A DNA stretch of 64,000 nucleotides, from NCBI GenBank assembly GCA_041447175.1, contig CP166960.1, positions 1,628,519-1,692,518 on the forward strand, read 5' to 3'. Shown one piece after another: positions 52,883 to 62,501 of the stretch. The position numbers and the translations under genes are program-made. Origin of the DNA: Candidatus Bathyarchaeia archaeon. GTDB taxonomy: Archaea; Thermoproteota; Bathyarchaeia; Bathyarchaeales; Bathycorpusculaceae. Each line of letters opens with the position of its first letter. Position 1 is the stretch's first letter. The notes below the pieces were generated by a model that was given only the letters and a program-made list of their open reading frames with translations, did no database searches and was not told the DNA's origin.

Positions 52883-55677
52883 GTGTGGTCGTGTTGTTTG
52901 AGGCTTTTGGTTGTGGCTTTGGAGAATCTTCGGCTGAAGAACTTGCGGATTTCCTCTGCCAAAACCACCACCACTGCCAGTCCAAGCAGAAACGCCCAGT
53001 CGCCCAAACCTAAGGGCATGGTTCCAAAAACCGCCTGCAGCGGGGGAACATAGATCAGCACCGCCAAAATGGAGAGTTGCGCGATGATGCCTATGATTAT
53101 CCATTTGTTTTGTTTGAGGCTGGTTTTGAAGATGGACTGTTTGCTGGTTCGGCAAGCCAGAACGTTGCCTGCCTGCGCCACAACGATGCCTGCAAACGCC
53201 ATGGTTACGCCTTTGAGGTAGATTGGGTTGTTGTTGGGCAAGCTTTGTCCAAAGTGCCAGTCAACTGGAACGGGCATGCCAATGGTCCAGCCGCCAGCTG
53301 CCCACGCGTTTAGGCACCCAATCATGGCTCCAGCAGCGATGATTACGCCTATGAAAACTGACCGCAGCAGAACACGCCGGGTAAACAGTCGTTCGGTGGT
53401 GCTGCGGGGGGGTTCCTGCATGATGCCTGCTTCGGGGGGTTCGCGGCTTAAAGCCAACGACGGAATAACATCGATGGCTAAGTCGATGGCTAAAACCTGA
53501 AGCACCAGCAGCGGCAGCGGAATCCCCAAAGCCGCATAGAGCATAAAAGGAATCAGCTCTGCCCAGTTGTGCGAGAACACGTAAACGATGAATTTGCGGA
53601 TGTTTTCGTAAATTGCCCTGCCTGACTCGACTGCCTTCACTATGGAGGCGAAGCTGTCGTTTAACAGGACAATGTCGGCTGCTTCCCTAGCCACATCTGT
53701 TCCAGAAGCCCCCATGGCAACGCCAATGTCAGCTTCCTTCAGCGAAGGCGCATCGTTGGCGCCGTCCCCTGTGACCGCCACAACTTCCCCGCTGCCTTTG
53801 ATTACCTTCACGATGCGGAGTTTCTGTTCAGGCGAAACCCGAGCAAAAATCACGTTGCCCTTTTTAACCTCGTCAACGACGGTTTGGTCACTTAACTCGG
53901 TCAGGTCTACGCCGCGAATGATCTTGCAGGATTCGCGCTCAACAATGCCTACCTCTTTGGCGACAACTTCCGCAGTGGGACCGTAATCGCCTGTTATGAT
54001 GACTGTTCGGATTCCTGCCTGTTTTGCCTTGGAAACGGCGTCTTTAACTTCTTTTCGGGGTGGGTCACGCATACCTGCTAAGCCGACAAAAATCAAGTCG
54101 TTCTCAACATCTTGGTCTTTGTTGTATTCGCCGTCGGGAAGCTTCTTGTAAGCAACCGCGATAACACGCAAACCTTTTTTGGCGAACTCGTCAATTCGGG
54201 CTGCAACCAAGTCGTACTTTTCCTGAGTTAAATCCTCAACTTTGCCGTCAATATAGAGCCGAGTGCACAAGTCAAGAATTACCATAGGGGCACCTTTGGT
54301 GTAAACGTAAAGGTCGCCCTCGAACTTGTGGAGGGTCGTCATCCGTTTGCGCTCAAAACTAAACGGCAAAACATCCACCGTTGGCTTCTCAACGGAAGCA
54401 TCCTGCAAGTTCACACTTGATTTAAGGGCAGCAACAAGCAACGCGCCGTCGGTGGGGTCGCCAATTACGCTCCAATTGCGGTTTCGGTCGGAAGGAGGAT
54501 CAAGTTTAGCGCCGTTGCATAGCCCCGCAATTTCAATGAGCTTATCTAAAGCAGCGGTTTGTCCTTCTTTTAGGGGTTCACCGTTTATTGTGAAGTCGCC
54601 TTCAGGCTTGTAACCTATACCCGCAACCCTCACCACATGGTCGTAAAACCACATGCGGTTAACGGTCATTTCACCCTTGGTTATGGTTCCCGTTTTGTCC
54701 GTGCAAATCACGGTTACGCTACCCAGTGTCTGCACCGAAGACAGCCGCTTCACCAAAACATTCTGCTTAACCATCTTCACAACGTTGATTGCTAACGCGC
54801 TGGAAACGGTGACCTGTAAACCTTCAGGCACACAGCAAACCATAACTCCAATCATGAAGAGGATGCTGTTTCCGATTTCAACGTGCAGCCAGAAAAAGCT
54901 TGCCAAAAAGAAAACTGCACCCACAATTACTGCGATAATGAAGTCGTATTTTGCGGTTATGGCGATTTCTTTCTGCAGGGGGCTATCTTCCTCGCGTATG
55001 GTTTGGGTTAAACTGGCGATTTTTCCAAACTGCGTTTTCATGCCAGTTGCATAAACAACCGCTTTCCCCTGACCCTTAGCCACACTGGTACTCATGAAAA
55101 CCAAGTTAGGAGAGTACAGGTATGCTTTCTCCACGGTTTTCACAGTCTGCACCACACGCGGCTGCGGCTCAGATTCCCCAGTCAAAGGAACATTGTTAGT
55201 CCACAAGTCAAAAGCTTCAACTAAGCGGGCGTCCGCGGGAACCCGGTCACCTTCCTCCAAAAGGATGATGTCGCCTGGAACCAGCTCCTTCACCAAGATT
55301 TTTGCAAGTTCCCCATCCCTTAGAACTTTAGCGTACTCAGGCATCCAGTTTTTCAATGTTTCTACAGCTTTTTCGGCGCGGGATTCCTGAAAGAGGCTAA
55401 CGAAGATGTTTAGAAAAACAACTGCGAGGATGATGAGGGTTAATTCTGGGTTTCCACTTATGTAAGAGAGAAAACCAGCAAAAAGAAGCAAGATACCAAA
55501 CAGGTCCCGCAGGTGCCTGACGAATTTATGAACCAGAGGAATTTGCCTTTTCTCGATGAGGCTGTTGAAGCCATACTGTTTTAGCCGGTTTTGGGCTTCT
55601 TCGCTGGTAAGTCCGTCAGGCGACGTATTCAAGTCAGCCATAACGTCTTTGAGTTCTTGAGAAGCAGCTTTTTCCAA
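52879..55677 (-). CDS. Type II cation-transporting P-type ATPase
   Basis: A 932-residue ion pump with about ten membrane helices. The phosphorylated Asp is in VICTDKTGTITKGEM, the actuator motif is VPLTGESEPQPR, the nucleotide-binding region has KGAPMVILD, and the hinge is VTGDGANDAPSLKEADIGVA. Helix M4 carries the ion-site motif CCVPEGLQVTVSSAL, with PEGL as in Ca and Na/K pumps. The N-terminus (LNTSPDGLTSEEAQNRLKQY) and the C-terminal ELAEEIRKFF-like end fit this group. The transported ion (calcium, or sodium/potassium) is not fixed by sequence. The start is TTG, MEKAASQELK. Confidence 0.9.
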   Translation of the reverse strand: MEKAASQELKDVMADLNTSPDGLTSEEAQNRLKQYGFNSLIEKRQIPLVHKFVRHLRDLFGILLLFAGFLSYISGNPELTLIILAVVFLNIFVSLFQESRAEKAVETLKNWMPEYAKVLRDGELAKILVKELVPGDIILLEEGDRVPADARLVEAFDLWTNNVPLTGESEPQPRVVQTVKTVEKAYLYSPNLVFMSTSVAKGQGKAVVYATGMKTQFGKIASLTQTIREEDSPLQKEIAITAKYDFIIAVIVGAVFFLASFFWLHVEIGNSILFMIGVMVCCVPEGLQVTVSSALAINVVKMVKQNVLVKRLSSVQTLGSVTVICTDKTGTITKGEMTVNRMWFYDHVVRVAGIGYKPEGDFTINGEPLKEGQTAALDKLIEIAGLCNGAKLDPPSDRNRNWSVIGDPTDGALLVAALKSSVNLQDASVEKPTVDVLPFSFERKRMTTLHKFEGDLYVYTKGAPMVILDLCTRLYIDGKVEDLTQEKYDLVAARIDEFAKKGLRVIAVAYKKLPDGEYNKDQDVENDLIFVGLAGMRDPPRKEVKDAVSKAKQAGIRTVIITGDYGPTAEVVAKEVGIVERESCKIIRGVDLTELSDQTVVDEVKKGNVIFARVSPEQKLRIVKVIKGSGEVVAVTGDGANDAPSLKEADIGVAMGASGTDVAREAADIVLLNDSFASIVKAVESGRAIYENIRKFIVYVFSHNWAELIPFMLYAALGIPLPLLVLQVLAIDLAIDVIPSLALSREPPEAGIMQEPPRSTTERLFTRRVLLRSVFIGVIIAAGAMIGCLNAWAAGGWTIGMPVPVDWHFGQSLPNNNPIYLKGVTMAFAGIVVAQAGNVLACRTSKQSIFKTSLKQNKWIIIGIIAQLSILAVLIYVPPLQAVFGTMPLGLGDWAFLLGLAVVVVLAEEIRKFFSRRFSKATTKSLKQHDHT

Positions 55678-55955
55678 AATAACTCCGCCGAATCTTGTTA
55701 ACCTAAGACAAACCTACATACATCTAGTAGGCAGTGGATAATAATAGAATTTGCCGTCTCCTTGATGAGCATTAAGTGGTGCATACAAGTTGGAGCGCAC
55801 CGAAAATCCATTGACACCGATTTTGACAATGACTATTTTCGCCTTAAGTTATGCCTTAGATTTATTGTTCTCCCTAAAGGTTCCGCTCTGAGATTTAAAT
55901 CAATCGGAAAACAATAACCCTTCACCTATAAAGCAATACATAACCCGCATCCAAT

Positions 55956-57284
55956 TTAGAACACTTTGTTAATACCTGATTTTCTTTTGACAACTAGCAC
56001 CAAAACCAAAATAGCAGCTAAACCCACCACCAAAACAGCCAACACACCAACGACAGACGCATCAACAAAGGACACATTCTCGCCCGCAGGCTGCATAGAA
56101 GGCACCCCAGACGGCTCAACTGAAACAAAAACATCAGATGGACTCGACTCAGGCGCCTGCGAAGCAAAAGCAGGTGACGCAGGCAAAGACGATTGCGAAG
56201 GCAAGCAAGGCAAAGCAGAAGACGCTGGCAAAGAAGCAGGCACAGACTGCAACGGAACCGCCGTTGGCACCGGGGAGGGGGGTACAGAAGCAGACGGCTG
56301 GGCAGGTACTACACTTGAAAAGTTTGATTCAACCTCGGGAATGCCAGAGAAACCCGTTGCCTGACAGAAACTAACCTCACCAGTATCCGCCCAAATACCC
56401 ACTTCAATACCGTCTGCCGTGCCATAAAGCCTATCAAAATAAAGCTGCACCTTCCAAAACGGATACAACACCAAAGGCTCCCTCACAAAATCAAAAAACT
56501 CAACACCCACCAGCTCCTCCCGCAACGAAAAATTCATAGCCACATACTCACCACCCTGAAAAATCCGCAACACATACTCACCAGCCTGCTTTCTAGCAAT
56601 CTCAACCGCATCCTCCCTAGAAACATTCACATCAGAACAACCAACCGAATACAAACCCCAACTATTACCAAATGAGGATAAGAAGCCATTTTCAATTTTG
56701 AAACTAACTTTTTTTAGTGAAAAGTCTACGCCATCAACTGAAGCTACCCATTCAAATCGTGTTGCGTTGCCTTGAATAGTGGATATAGTGAGCTTAATGT
56801 TGTCGTTTTTTAGTTCGATTGGTGAGGTATTGTTAAGCATATCCAACATCGTGTTCATTGTTTGGGCGTAATCAGCTTTTGAGAAATCCTGATTCTGACG
56901 TAAAGCATTCTTCGCTATAGCTAATGTGTTATCGGCTTGGGCAGCACTTAGAATAGGCGAACCTTTGTTCAACCAGACAATGCAGCCACATAATGTTTTA
57001 TTTACAAAGGTACAAAGTATGTCTAATTCACTTGAATCTTCATGGTTAAAACGGTATTCTATGCGCTCTTCAGCTAGACCACCCAGCCGTGAGGGATACT
57101 CAATGCGGTTAGCCATTAGAGTTATGTCATATTTTGTTAGGTCAAGACCAACCACGTCCCCTATAAAAAACAACGCCCGCTGCTGAGCGTTCCATTCGTC
57201 AGCATTCACAGGAGAAATTGCCGAGAAAGATAGGAGTAAAACAAAAATGACTACAGTTGAAAGCAGTTTAACAATTTGTTTCAA
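55956..57284 (-). CDS. Secreted PepSY-like protein with Ser/Pro stalk and membrane anchor
   Basis: A 442-residue protein with signal peptide (VVIFVLLLSFSAISPVNAD), two copies of a domain suggestive of PepSY (NTLAIAKNALRQNQDFSKAD; VSREDAVEIARKQAGEYVLR with VGIWADTGEVSF), a Ser/Pro/Ala stalk of about 70 residues, and a C-terminal helix (ASVVGVLAVLVVGLAAILVL) ending in VKRKSGINKVF. PepSY-like domains can inhibit secreted peptidases, which fits the upstream gene. It starts with TTG directly after the TGA of that gene, so they are co-translated. No PEF tag is present. The PepSY resemblance is weak. Confidence 0.65.
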   Translation of the reverse strand: MKQIVKLLSTVVIFVLLLSFSAISPVNADEWNAQQRALFFIGDVVGLDLTKYDITLMANRIEYPSRLGGLAEERIEYRFNHEDSSELDILCTFVNKTLCGCIVWLNKGSPILSAAQADNTLAIAKNALRQNQDFSKADYAQTMNTMLDMLNNTSPIELKNDNIKLTISTIQGNATRFEWVASVDGVDFSLKKVSFKIENGFLSSFGNSWGLYSVGCSDVNVSREDAVEIARKQAGEYVLRIFQGGEYVAMNFSLREELVGVEFFDFVREPLVLYPFWKVQLYFDRLYGTADGIEVGIWADTGEVSFCQATGFSGIPEVESNFSSVVPAQPSASVPPSPVPTAVPLQSVPASLPASSALPCLPSQSSLPASPAFASQAPESSPSDVFVSVEPSGVPSMQPAGENVSFVDASVVGVLAVLVVGLAAILVLVLVVKRKSGINKVF

Positions 57285-58427
57285 TCAATACCCTCCTTCT
57301 TGTGGTAATACCATATCTCCATTACCTAATACAAGCAGTTTACACTTCCAAGTCTCATCACCTGGAAGCGGATGCTCAGGATCATAAACCTCATACCCTT
57401 GATATAAATCCAAATCACTGAAGCTTTTCTCATAATCATTTAGTACATATTGTGAAGCGATATCTAAAGCGTCGTTTATTGAATGATTATCGCTTAAGGC
57501 TTCTTGGTAGAATTTCATGAGGAAGTCAGTATAGGTGTAGGCTGTTCCCGGGATTGTTCCGTTTAGCCATCTTGAGTGGTTGAGGAAGCTTATGAAACAA
57601 TAGTCATTCGGTGAATCATTGGCATAGCCATCAATGGTCCACCCATATTCTTCACCATGATGCGTCCAAGCATAAGGCAGCCCAACCGCACCAGTACCAC
57701 TAACTGAATCCCAATAACCCAACTCTTCTGCCAACACACAAGTCCAAAGAAAAACAAAATAATGCTTTCCTAAAGAAGTCGAACAAAACAACTCAGTATC
57801 CCAAACAGAGTCACCGAGACTATCGTAGTAGCCCCAGTGCTTTGTTTGAGGCACCCCAGGCACGTCAGGTAAACTAGTGAAGTTATAATGCCCATAATGG
57901 AATACTGTTACATAGGCACAAGTTGCCTCATAAAAACTGGCATTTTGATAAACACGTGCCTTTGCGGTGCTCCCTCCATACTCGTTTGGCGCATAGGCAT
58001 ATACAGTTGATTGCTGCCCGAAAGAACCAGCAATGCTAGAAGCAGCTATTGCGGAAGCAAGATTCGACTCATAGCCCTGATCATAAGTAGAAACATACAC
58101 AGGAGCAGCCGCAACCATTCTCTCCTCAGCACCCCAACTGCCATGGATAGGTTCAGGAGATACGTATTTTCTCATTAACCCATAATCGCCATAACCCCAA
58201 TACTCTATCAATCCTAAAGACTGTGTAAAATCTACCCTGGCAATGTTTCCAGAGCCCCCACTCCCCGAATTAATCTCCACAAAATCCCACATACCAACCA
58301 TCCAATGCGCAATCCAACCATCTCGCAACAACAAGAAAACCGTAACGCTATCACACTGAGCAGAGTCCACATTAACCAAAAACTCAACCTGCCTCCAGAC
58401 CAAAAGGATAGCCAACAACCTATTCAT
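57285..58427 (-). CDS. Exported protein, possibly a caspase-fold peptidase
   Basis: A 380-residue protein rich in Tyr, Trp and Asn. I see a possible caspase-like catalytic pair: a His in VTVFHYGHYNFTSLPDVPG and a Cys in HYFVFLWTCVLAEELGYWD, in the right order and spacing, with a hydrophobic strand before each. Two further conserved-looking parts are GLPYAWTHHGEEYGWTIDGY and NDALDIASQYVLNDYE. The N-terminus (LLAILLVWRQVEF) is a weak signal and may be incomplete. Its next gene on the strand is a PepSY-like protein starting 0 bases later. This is inference; a plain surface protein remains possible. Confidence 0.5.
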   Translation of the reverse strand: MNRLLAILLVWRQVEFLVNVDSAQCDSVTVFLLLRDGWIAHWMVGMWDFVEINSGSGGSGNIARVDFTQSLGLIEYWGYGDYGLMRKYVSPEPIHGSWGAEERMVAAAPVYVSTYDQGYESNLASAIAASSIAGSFGQQSTVYAYAPNEYGGSTAKARVYQNASFYEATCAYVTVFHYGHYNFTSLPDVPGVPQTKHWGYYDSLGDSVWDTELFCSTSLGKHYFVFLWTCVLAEELGYWDSVSGTGAVGLPYAWTHHGEEYGWTIDGYANDSPNDYCFISFLNHSRWLNGTIPGTAYTYTDFLMKFYQEALSDNHSINDALDIASQYVLNDYEKSFSDLDLYQGYEVYDPEHPLPGDETWKCKLLVLGNGDMVLPQEGGY

Positions 58428-58824
58428 GATGTTTCATAAATCAACATTCAGCACATTTAGCTTAAAAGTTTATCTTTAAACACCAACAGACAATTGAGTT
58501 GTAATTTATTCAGGACTTTTCAATTTCATATTCAACACGACGATTGAGCGACCATAAATCGCGTTACCATGTTAGATTATATGTCGTTCCTTTTTCACCT
58601 CAGGTGTGTTGCCAGCTTTGAGTGCTGAAGTAGGGGGCTAAATGGCAAAAACCGGGGGTTTTGTTGACCAAAGCGTTGGTTGAACAGTTGCCATAAAGTT
58701 AATAGGTGACAGTCTCAATTTCCCTGTAGCTCACCACTTTAAGAGAGGCATAAATGCTTCAACCAGTTAAAAATGGTACATTACAGGTTGATAATGATTC
58801 ATAAAAAAAGGAGAATACACAGTT
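58428..58824. other. Intergenic region upstream of EF-2
   Basis: About 400 bases between divergent genes with no credible frame. The EF-2 side has a Shine-Dalgarno AAGGAGA (58807-58813) 11 bases before the start and a TATA-like GGCATAAATGC at about 58747-58757. A small hairpin (AAAACC/GGTTTT) sits at 58648-58662. The rest, including the long upstream part, shows no RNA gene I can recognise. Confidence 0.5.
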
Positions 58825-61041
58825 ATGGCACGTTATAGACAAACCGAAGAAATCGTCAAACTGATGAATAACCCAAAAATCATAAGGAACACCAGCATCA
58901 TTGCGCATGTTGACCACGGAAAAACCACTCTTTCCGACAGCCTTCTCGCACATGCAGGCATCATCAGCACCCAGACTGCTGGCCAGAAACTGTTTTTGGA
59001 CTCATGGGATTTGGAACAGAAACGTCAAATGACCGTTTTCGCATCTAACGTCAGCTTGGTTCACACCTTCAATAACGAAGATTACCTCATCAACCTCATC
59101 GACACCCCCGGACACATCGACTTTTCGGGCGCAGTCACCAGAAGCCTAAGAGCCGTTGACGGGGCATTGGTGGTTGTCGACGCAGTTGAAGGACCCATGA
59201 CACAGACCGAAACTGTGCTCATGCAAGCACTACGAGAACGCGTCAAGCCACTTTTATTCATCAACAAAGTCGACAGACTCATAAAAGAAATCAAACTCAC
59301 CCCCCAAGAAATTCAACGCAAATTCGCCAAGATTCTACTCCGCGTAAACACCCTCATCGAGAAATACGCACCCCCCGAACATAAAAAGGACTGGCAAGTC
59401 AAAATTGAAGACAGCCGCGTAGCATTCGGCTCAGCCCTCCACAAATGGGGTCTAAACCTTAACCACATGAAACTCAAAAAAGTCAGCTTCCAAGACATCA
59501 TCGACGCATACACAGGCGAATATCAAGAAGTCGGAAGAAAAGTGGACGCCCTCAGCAAAAAAGCGCCCCTGCCAGAACCCATTCTGGACATGTTCTGCGA
59601 ACACCTTCCAAGCCCACTTCAAGCACAACCATACCGACAATCTCAGATTTGGCCAGGCGACGTTAATAGCCCAACGGGTCAAGGCATGGCAAAAGTTGAC
59701 CCCAAAGCACCTCTGCTCATGTGCATCTCAACCATCGAAGTTGACCCCCACAGCGGCACAGTCGCCATCGGCAGAATCTTTAGCGGTGAAATCGTCAAAG
59801 GCAAAACCGTTCAGCTAGTCAGCGGTCACAGTAAGGGCCAAATTCAGCAGGTCTTCATGAGCATGGCAACCGACCGAGTCATCATCGACCGTGTCCCAGC
59901 AGGCAACATCGGCGCCATTTCAGGACTACCAGCCATTCATGTAGGCGAAACCATCGCCGAAGACGGCATCGAAGTCCACTCATTTGAAGGCTTACGTTAC
60001 GTTTCTGACCCAGTCGTAACCGTAGCCGTTGAACCTGAAGACGTCAAAGACCTGCCAGCATTTGACAAGGTCATGCATAAACTGACCACCGAAGACCCGA
60101 ACCTGCACTTTGTCATGAACAAGGAAAGCGGCGAATTCCTGCTCTCAGGTATGGGTGAACTTCACTTGGAAATCACTGCTTACCGTCTGCAAGAAGCAGG
60201 CTTAAAAGTGAAGCTTAGCAAGCCCATTGTGATTTACCGCGAAACCATCAGCCACGACTACAAAGGCCCAGCAATCATGGGCAAAAGCCCCAACAAACAC
60301 AACAAACTCTGGATAACCATCGACAAACTCTCTGACGAAGTCATTGAAGCCATCAAAGCCGAGAAAATAACGGACATGCAAAGCAAAGATGAACGAACCA
60401 AGACTCTGAAAGAGTTAGGCTGGACACCCGACGACGCCAAAGGCGCAGTCGCAGTGGAAGAAAACAACATCCTGGTTAACCGCATCAAAGGACGCCAGTA
60501 CGTAGAAGAAATTCTTGACCACATAAAAACTGGGTTCCACGAAGCCGTCCACACCTCGCCCCTGGCAAAGGAGCCAGCTTACGGCTTAAAGATAAACCTG
60601 GAAGACATCACCCTCCACGAAGACCCAGTCCACCGAGGCCCCGCACAAGCCATACCCATGACTTGGCGCCCCATATACTGTGGCATTCTGCTCAGCGACC
60701 CCAAGTTGCTTGAGCCCCTGCTCAGCTTCGAATGCAAGGTTCCAAGCGAATTCGTCAGCTCCGTCATTACACTGCTCAATAAACGACGCGGCAAAATCAT
60801 CGACATGCCCAGCGAAGAAGACATGATAACTGTCAAAGCCGAAATGCCCGTTTCCGAAAGCTTCGGCATCGCTGACATTCTCCGCAGCAGCACCCAAGGC
60901 AGAGCCTTCTGGGCAACCCAGTTCAGCCGTTGGGCACCTGTCCCAGAACAGATGCAGGCAGACACAATCAAAGCCATTCGCGAACGCAGAGGACTCTCAC
61001 CGACACCGCCAAAACCCGAAGAATACTTCGAAAGCGAATAA
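58825..61041 (+). CDS. fusA: Elongation factor 2
   Basis: A 738-residue translocation GTPase. G motifs: IIAHVDHGKTTLSDSLLAHA (P loop), LIDTPGHIDFSGAVTRSLRA, and LLFINKVDRLIK. Domain IV carries the diphthamide site region ITLHEDPVHRGPAQAIPM, with the target His kept in the HRG motif. The domain V/C-terminal end (ALFWATQFSRWAPVPEQM-like, then GLSPTPPKPEEYF) is standard. One oddity is switch I, which reads RQMTVFASNV where most archaeal EF-2s have RGITI. Start ATG with a strong Shine-Dalgarno. Confidence 0.95.
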   Translation: MARYRQTEEIVKLMNNPKIIRNTSIIAHVDHGKTTLSDSLLAHAGIISTQTAGQKLFLDSWDLEQKRQMTVFASNVSLVHTFNNEDYLINLIDTPGHIDFSGAVTRSLRAVDGALVVVDAVEGPMTQTETVLMQALRERVKPLLFINKVDRLIKEIKLTPQEIQRKFAKILLRVNTLIEKYAPPEHKKDWQVKIEDSRVAFGSALHKWGLNLNHMKLKKVSFQDIIDAYTGEYQEVGRKVDALSKKAPLPEPILDMFCEHLPSPLQAQPYRQSQIWPGDVNSPTGQGMAKVDPKAPLLMCISTIEVDPHSGTVAIGRIFSGEIVKGKTVQLVSGHSKGQIQQVFMSMATDRVIIDRVPAGNIGAISGLPAIHVGETIAEDGIEVHSFEGLRYVSDPVVTVAVEPEDVKDLPAFDKVMHKLTTEDPNLHFVMNKESGEFLLSGMGELHLEITAYRLQEAGLKVKLSKPIVIYRETISHDYKGPAIMGKSPNKHNKLWITIDKLSDEVIEAIKAEKITDMQSKDERTKTLKELGWTPDDAKGAVAVEENNILVNRIKGRQYVEEILDHIKTGFHEAVHTSPLAKEPAYGLKINLEDITLHEDPVHRGPAQAIPMTWRPIYCGILLSDPKLLEPLLSFECKVPSEFVSSVITLLNKRRGKIIDMPSEEDMITVKAEMPVSESFGIADILRSSTQGRAFWATQFSRWAPVPEQMQADTIKAIRERRGLSPTPPKPEEYFESE

Positions 61042-61051
61042 ACCCGCACCC

Positions 61052-61076
61052 CTCCCCTTTTGGGGACCCATTTTTG
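61052..61076 (+). terminator. Terminator after EF-2
   Basis: The sequence CTCCCCTTTTGGGGACCCATTTTTG forms a 4-base-pair CCCC/GGGG stem with a 4-base loop, followed by a run of five T. It lies 11 bases after the fusA stop. Confidence 0.55.
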
Positions 61077-61183
61077 TTAAGCATCTTGTTTCTTGAAGCG
61101 GCAACTTAAGGCAGCCCAAAACCCCGTTTAAAAGAAAGGTAGACTGCTAACATTGAATATTTTTAAGTTTAACTGTGCACGTT

Positions 61184-61939
61184 ATGAGGCGACGGGACAT
61201 GCGGGACTTACTGGTAATGTGGAAAAACCCGAAAATGGTTGCCATCGTCGCCATAACTGCCCTGCTGTATTTTGGCTCTCTTTTCCCGTTTCGGGGACTC
61301 ACAGCGTTTGGCGGATACGCTGACTTTGGACGCGTGGGTGTAGGCATACCCGTGGCGTTTTCCTTCCTGTTTGGTCCAGCCGCGGCGTGGGGAGCAGCAA
61401 TAGGCACCGTTTTACGCGACATCGCCGAAGCACAACTTGACGCGTCAAGCGTTTTCGGGTTCTTTGGAAACCTGATTCTTGGCTACTTGCCGTTCAAGTT
61501 GTGGGGTATGTTGACCAAGGAAAAACCTGACTTGCGCAGTGTAAAGAAACTGCTCCTGTTTATGGGCGGCGGGGTTTTGGCATGTGCCGTATGTGGGCTC
61601 ACGATTGGTTGGGGGCTGTTCTGGCTGGGTTTCACGCCGTTCATGCCCACCGCCGCCATAATTGCCTTGACCAACGCCCTCTGGGTCGTCACTGTAGGTG
61701 CATTAGTCTTGGCGTTATCCTATAATTTCGTGAGCAACCATAAACTACGCTACCAAGACATACTCAAACCAGACCAACCCCAAGAAAACGACGAAAAAGG
61801 CAAAAAGGCTACAGTTTTAGCATTGGTAGCTGTTTCCGTGTGCTGTTTTCTTTTAGGAGTGGCGTTTGAGTGCAGTCCCCTGATGTTGTTGCCTTTTATC
61901 GCCGTAACCCTTGCGTTAACGGTGACAGCAATGCGTTAG
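61184..61939 (+). CDS. ECF-transporter S-component-like membrane protein
   Basis: A hydrophobic protein of about 251 residues with six or more helices. The segment ITALLYFGSLFPFRG, then FGRVGVGIPVAFSFLFGPAA followed by AWGAAIGTVLRDIAE, resembles the N-terminal half of ECF-transporter S components (vitamin or precursor binding). The C-terminal part adds two helices (LALVAVSVCCFLLGVAFECS). No T or A component genes are adjacent. The start is the ATG at 61184 (or GTG 61175): TATATTTTTAAG-like sequence about 30 bases upstream suggests leaderless initiation. Ligand unknown. Confidence 0.55.
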   Translation: MRRRDMRDLLVMWKNPKMVAIVAITALLYFGSLFPFRGLTAFGGYADFGRVGVGIPVAFSFLFGPAAAWGAAIGTVLRDIAEAQLDASSVFGFFGNLILGYLPFKLWGMLTKEKPDLRSVKKLLLFMGGGVLACAVCGLTIGWGLFWLGFTPFMPTAAIIALTNALWVVTVGALVLALSYNFVSNHKLRYQDILKPDQPQENDEKGKKATVLALVAVSVCCFLLGVAFECSPLMLLPFIAVTLALTVTAMR

Positions 61940-61958
61940 CATCCATCGTGGTTGAATG

Positions 61959-62501
61959 TTAATTTTTAGGGGATAAAAGAGAGAGCTGCTTGTTTGCTTC
62001 ATCCGGCGCGAAGGGACCTATACGGTAGAGGACTTCTGCTTCGTGCCCGTCATTCTCAAAGTCTTCCTCGGTGAACATCATGCTTCTTTCGCATTTAGCT
62101 TTGAGCATTTCGGCAAGGGAACAGAAGCTTTTTTCAGAGGCTTTGTTGGAGGGGTTCACGGTACCTTCAAAATAGGAAACATGCGCCTGACTAATCTGGT
62201 GCAGAAGCATACGTTTCTGCAAGCCGCAGCCGCGATAATTATTTTTGACAACTGCTTCCCAACTGAAAAAAGTGTCAGGACGATTTCGCGGGACATACCC
62301 CGAAGAGAAAGCCACAATTTTATGTTTGTGCTCCACCACCACACAGGTGTCGGAGAAGTCTTTGGCTAAAAGAAAATAGGTGTAGCGGGAATTCAACCCG
62401 ACGTAGGGGCGATTTGCAATCAGCAACGCGTAAACATCTTTAACATCTTTACGGGTGAAGCTTCTCACATGGAACTGCAAGTTTTCGTCACTATTAGACA
62501 T
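61959..62501 (-). CDS. ablB: GNAT acetyltransferase, EctA/AblB-like (beta-lysine acetylation)
   Basis: A 180-residue GNAT enzyme. The acetyl-CoA motif is [17 protein letters not shown], preceded by [10 protein letters not shown]. The N-terminal half ([40 protein letters not shown]) is strikingly like diaminobutyrate acetyltransferase EctA. No ectB or ectC is near. The gene overlaps lysine 2,3-aminomutase by 8 bases, so its substrate is most likely beta-lysine, giving N-epsilon-acetyl-beta-lysine, a known archaeal osmolyte. The start is ATG. Confidence 0.75.
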   Translation of the reverse strand: MSNSDENLQFHVRSFTRKDVKDVYALLIANRPYVGLNSRYTYFLLAKDFSDTCVVVEHKHKIVAFSSGYVPRNRPDTFFSWEAVVKNNYRGCGLQKRMLLHQISQAHVSYFEGTVNPSNKASEKSFCSLAEMLKAKCERSMMFTEEDFENDGHEAEVLYRIGPFAPDEANKQLSLLSPKN

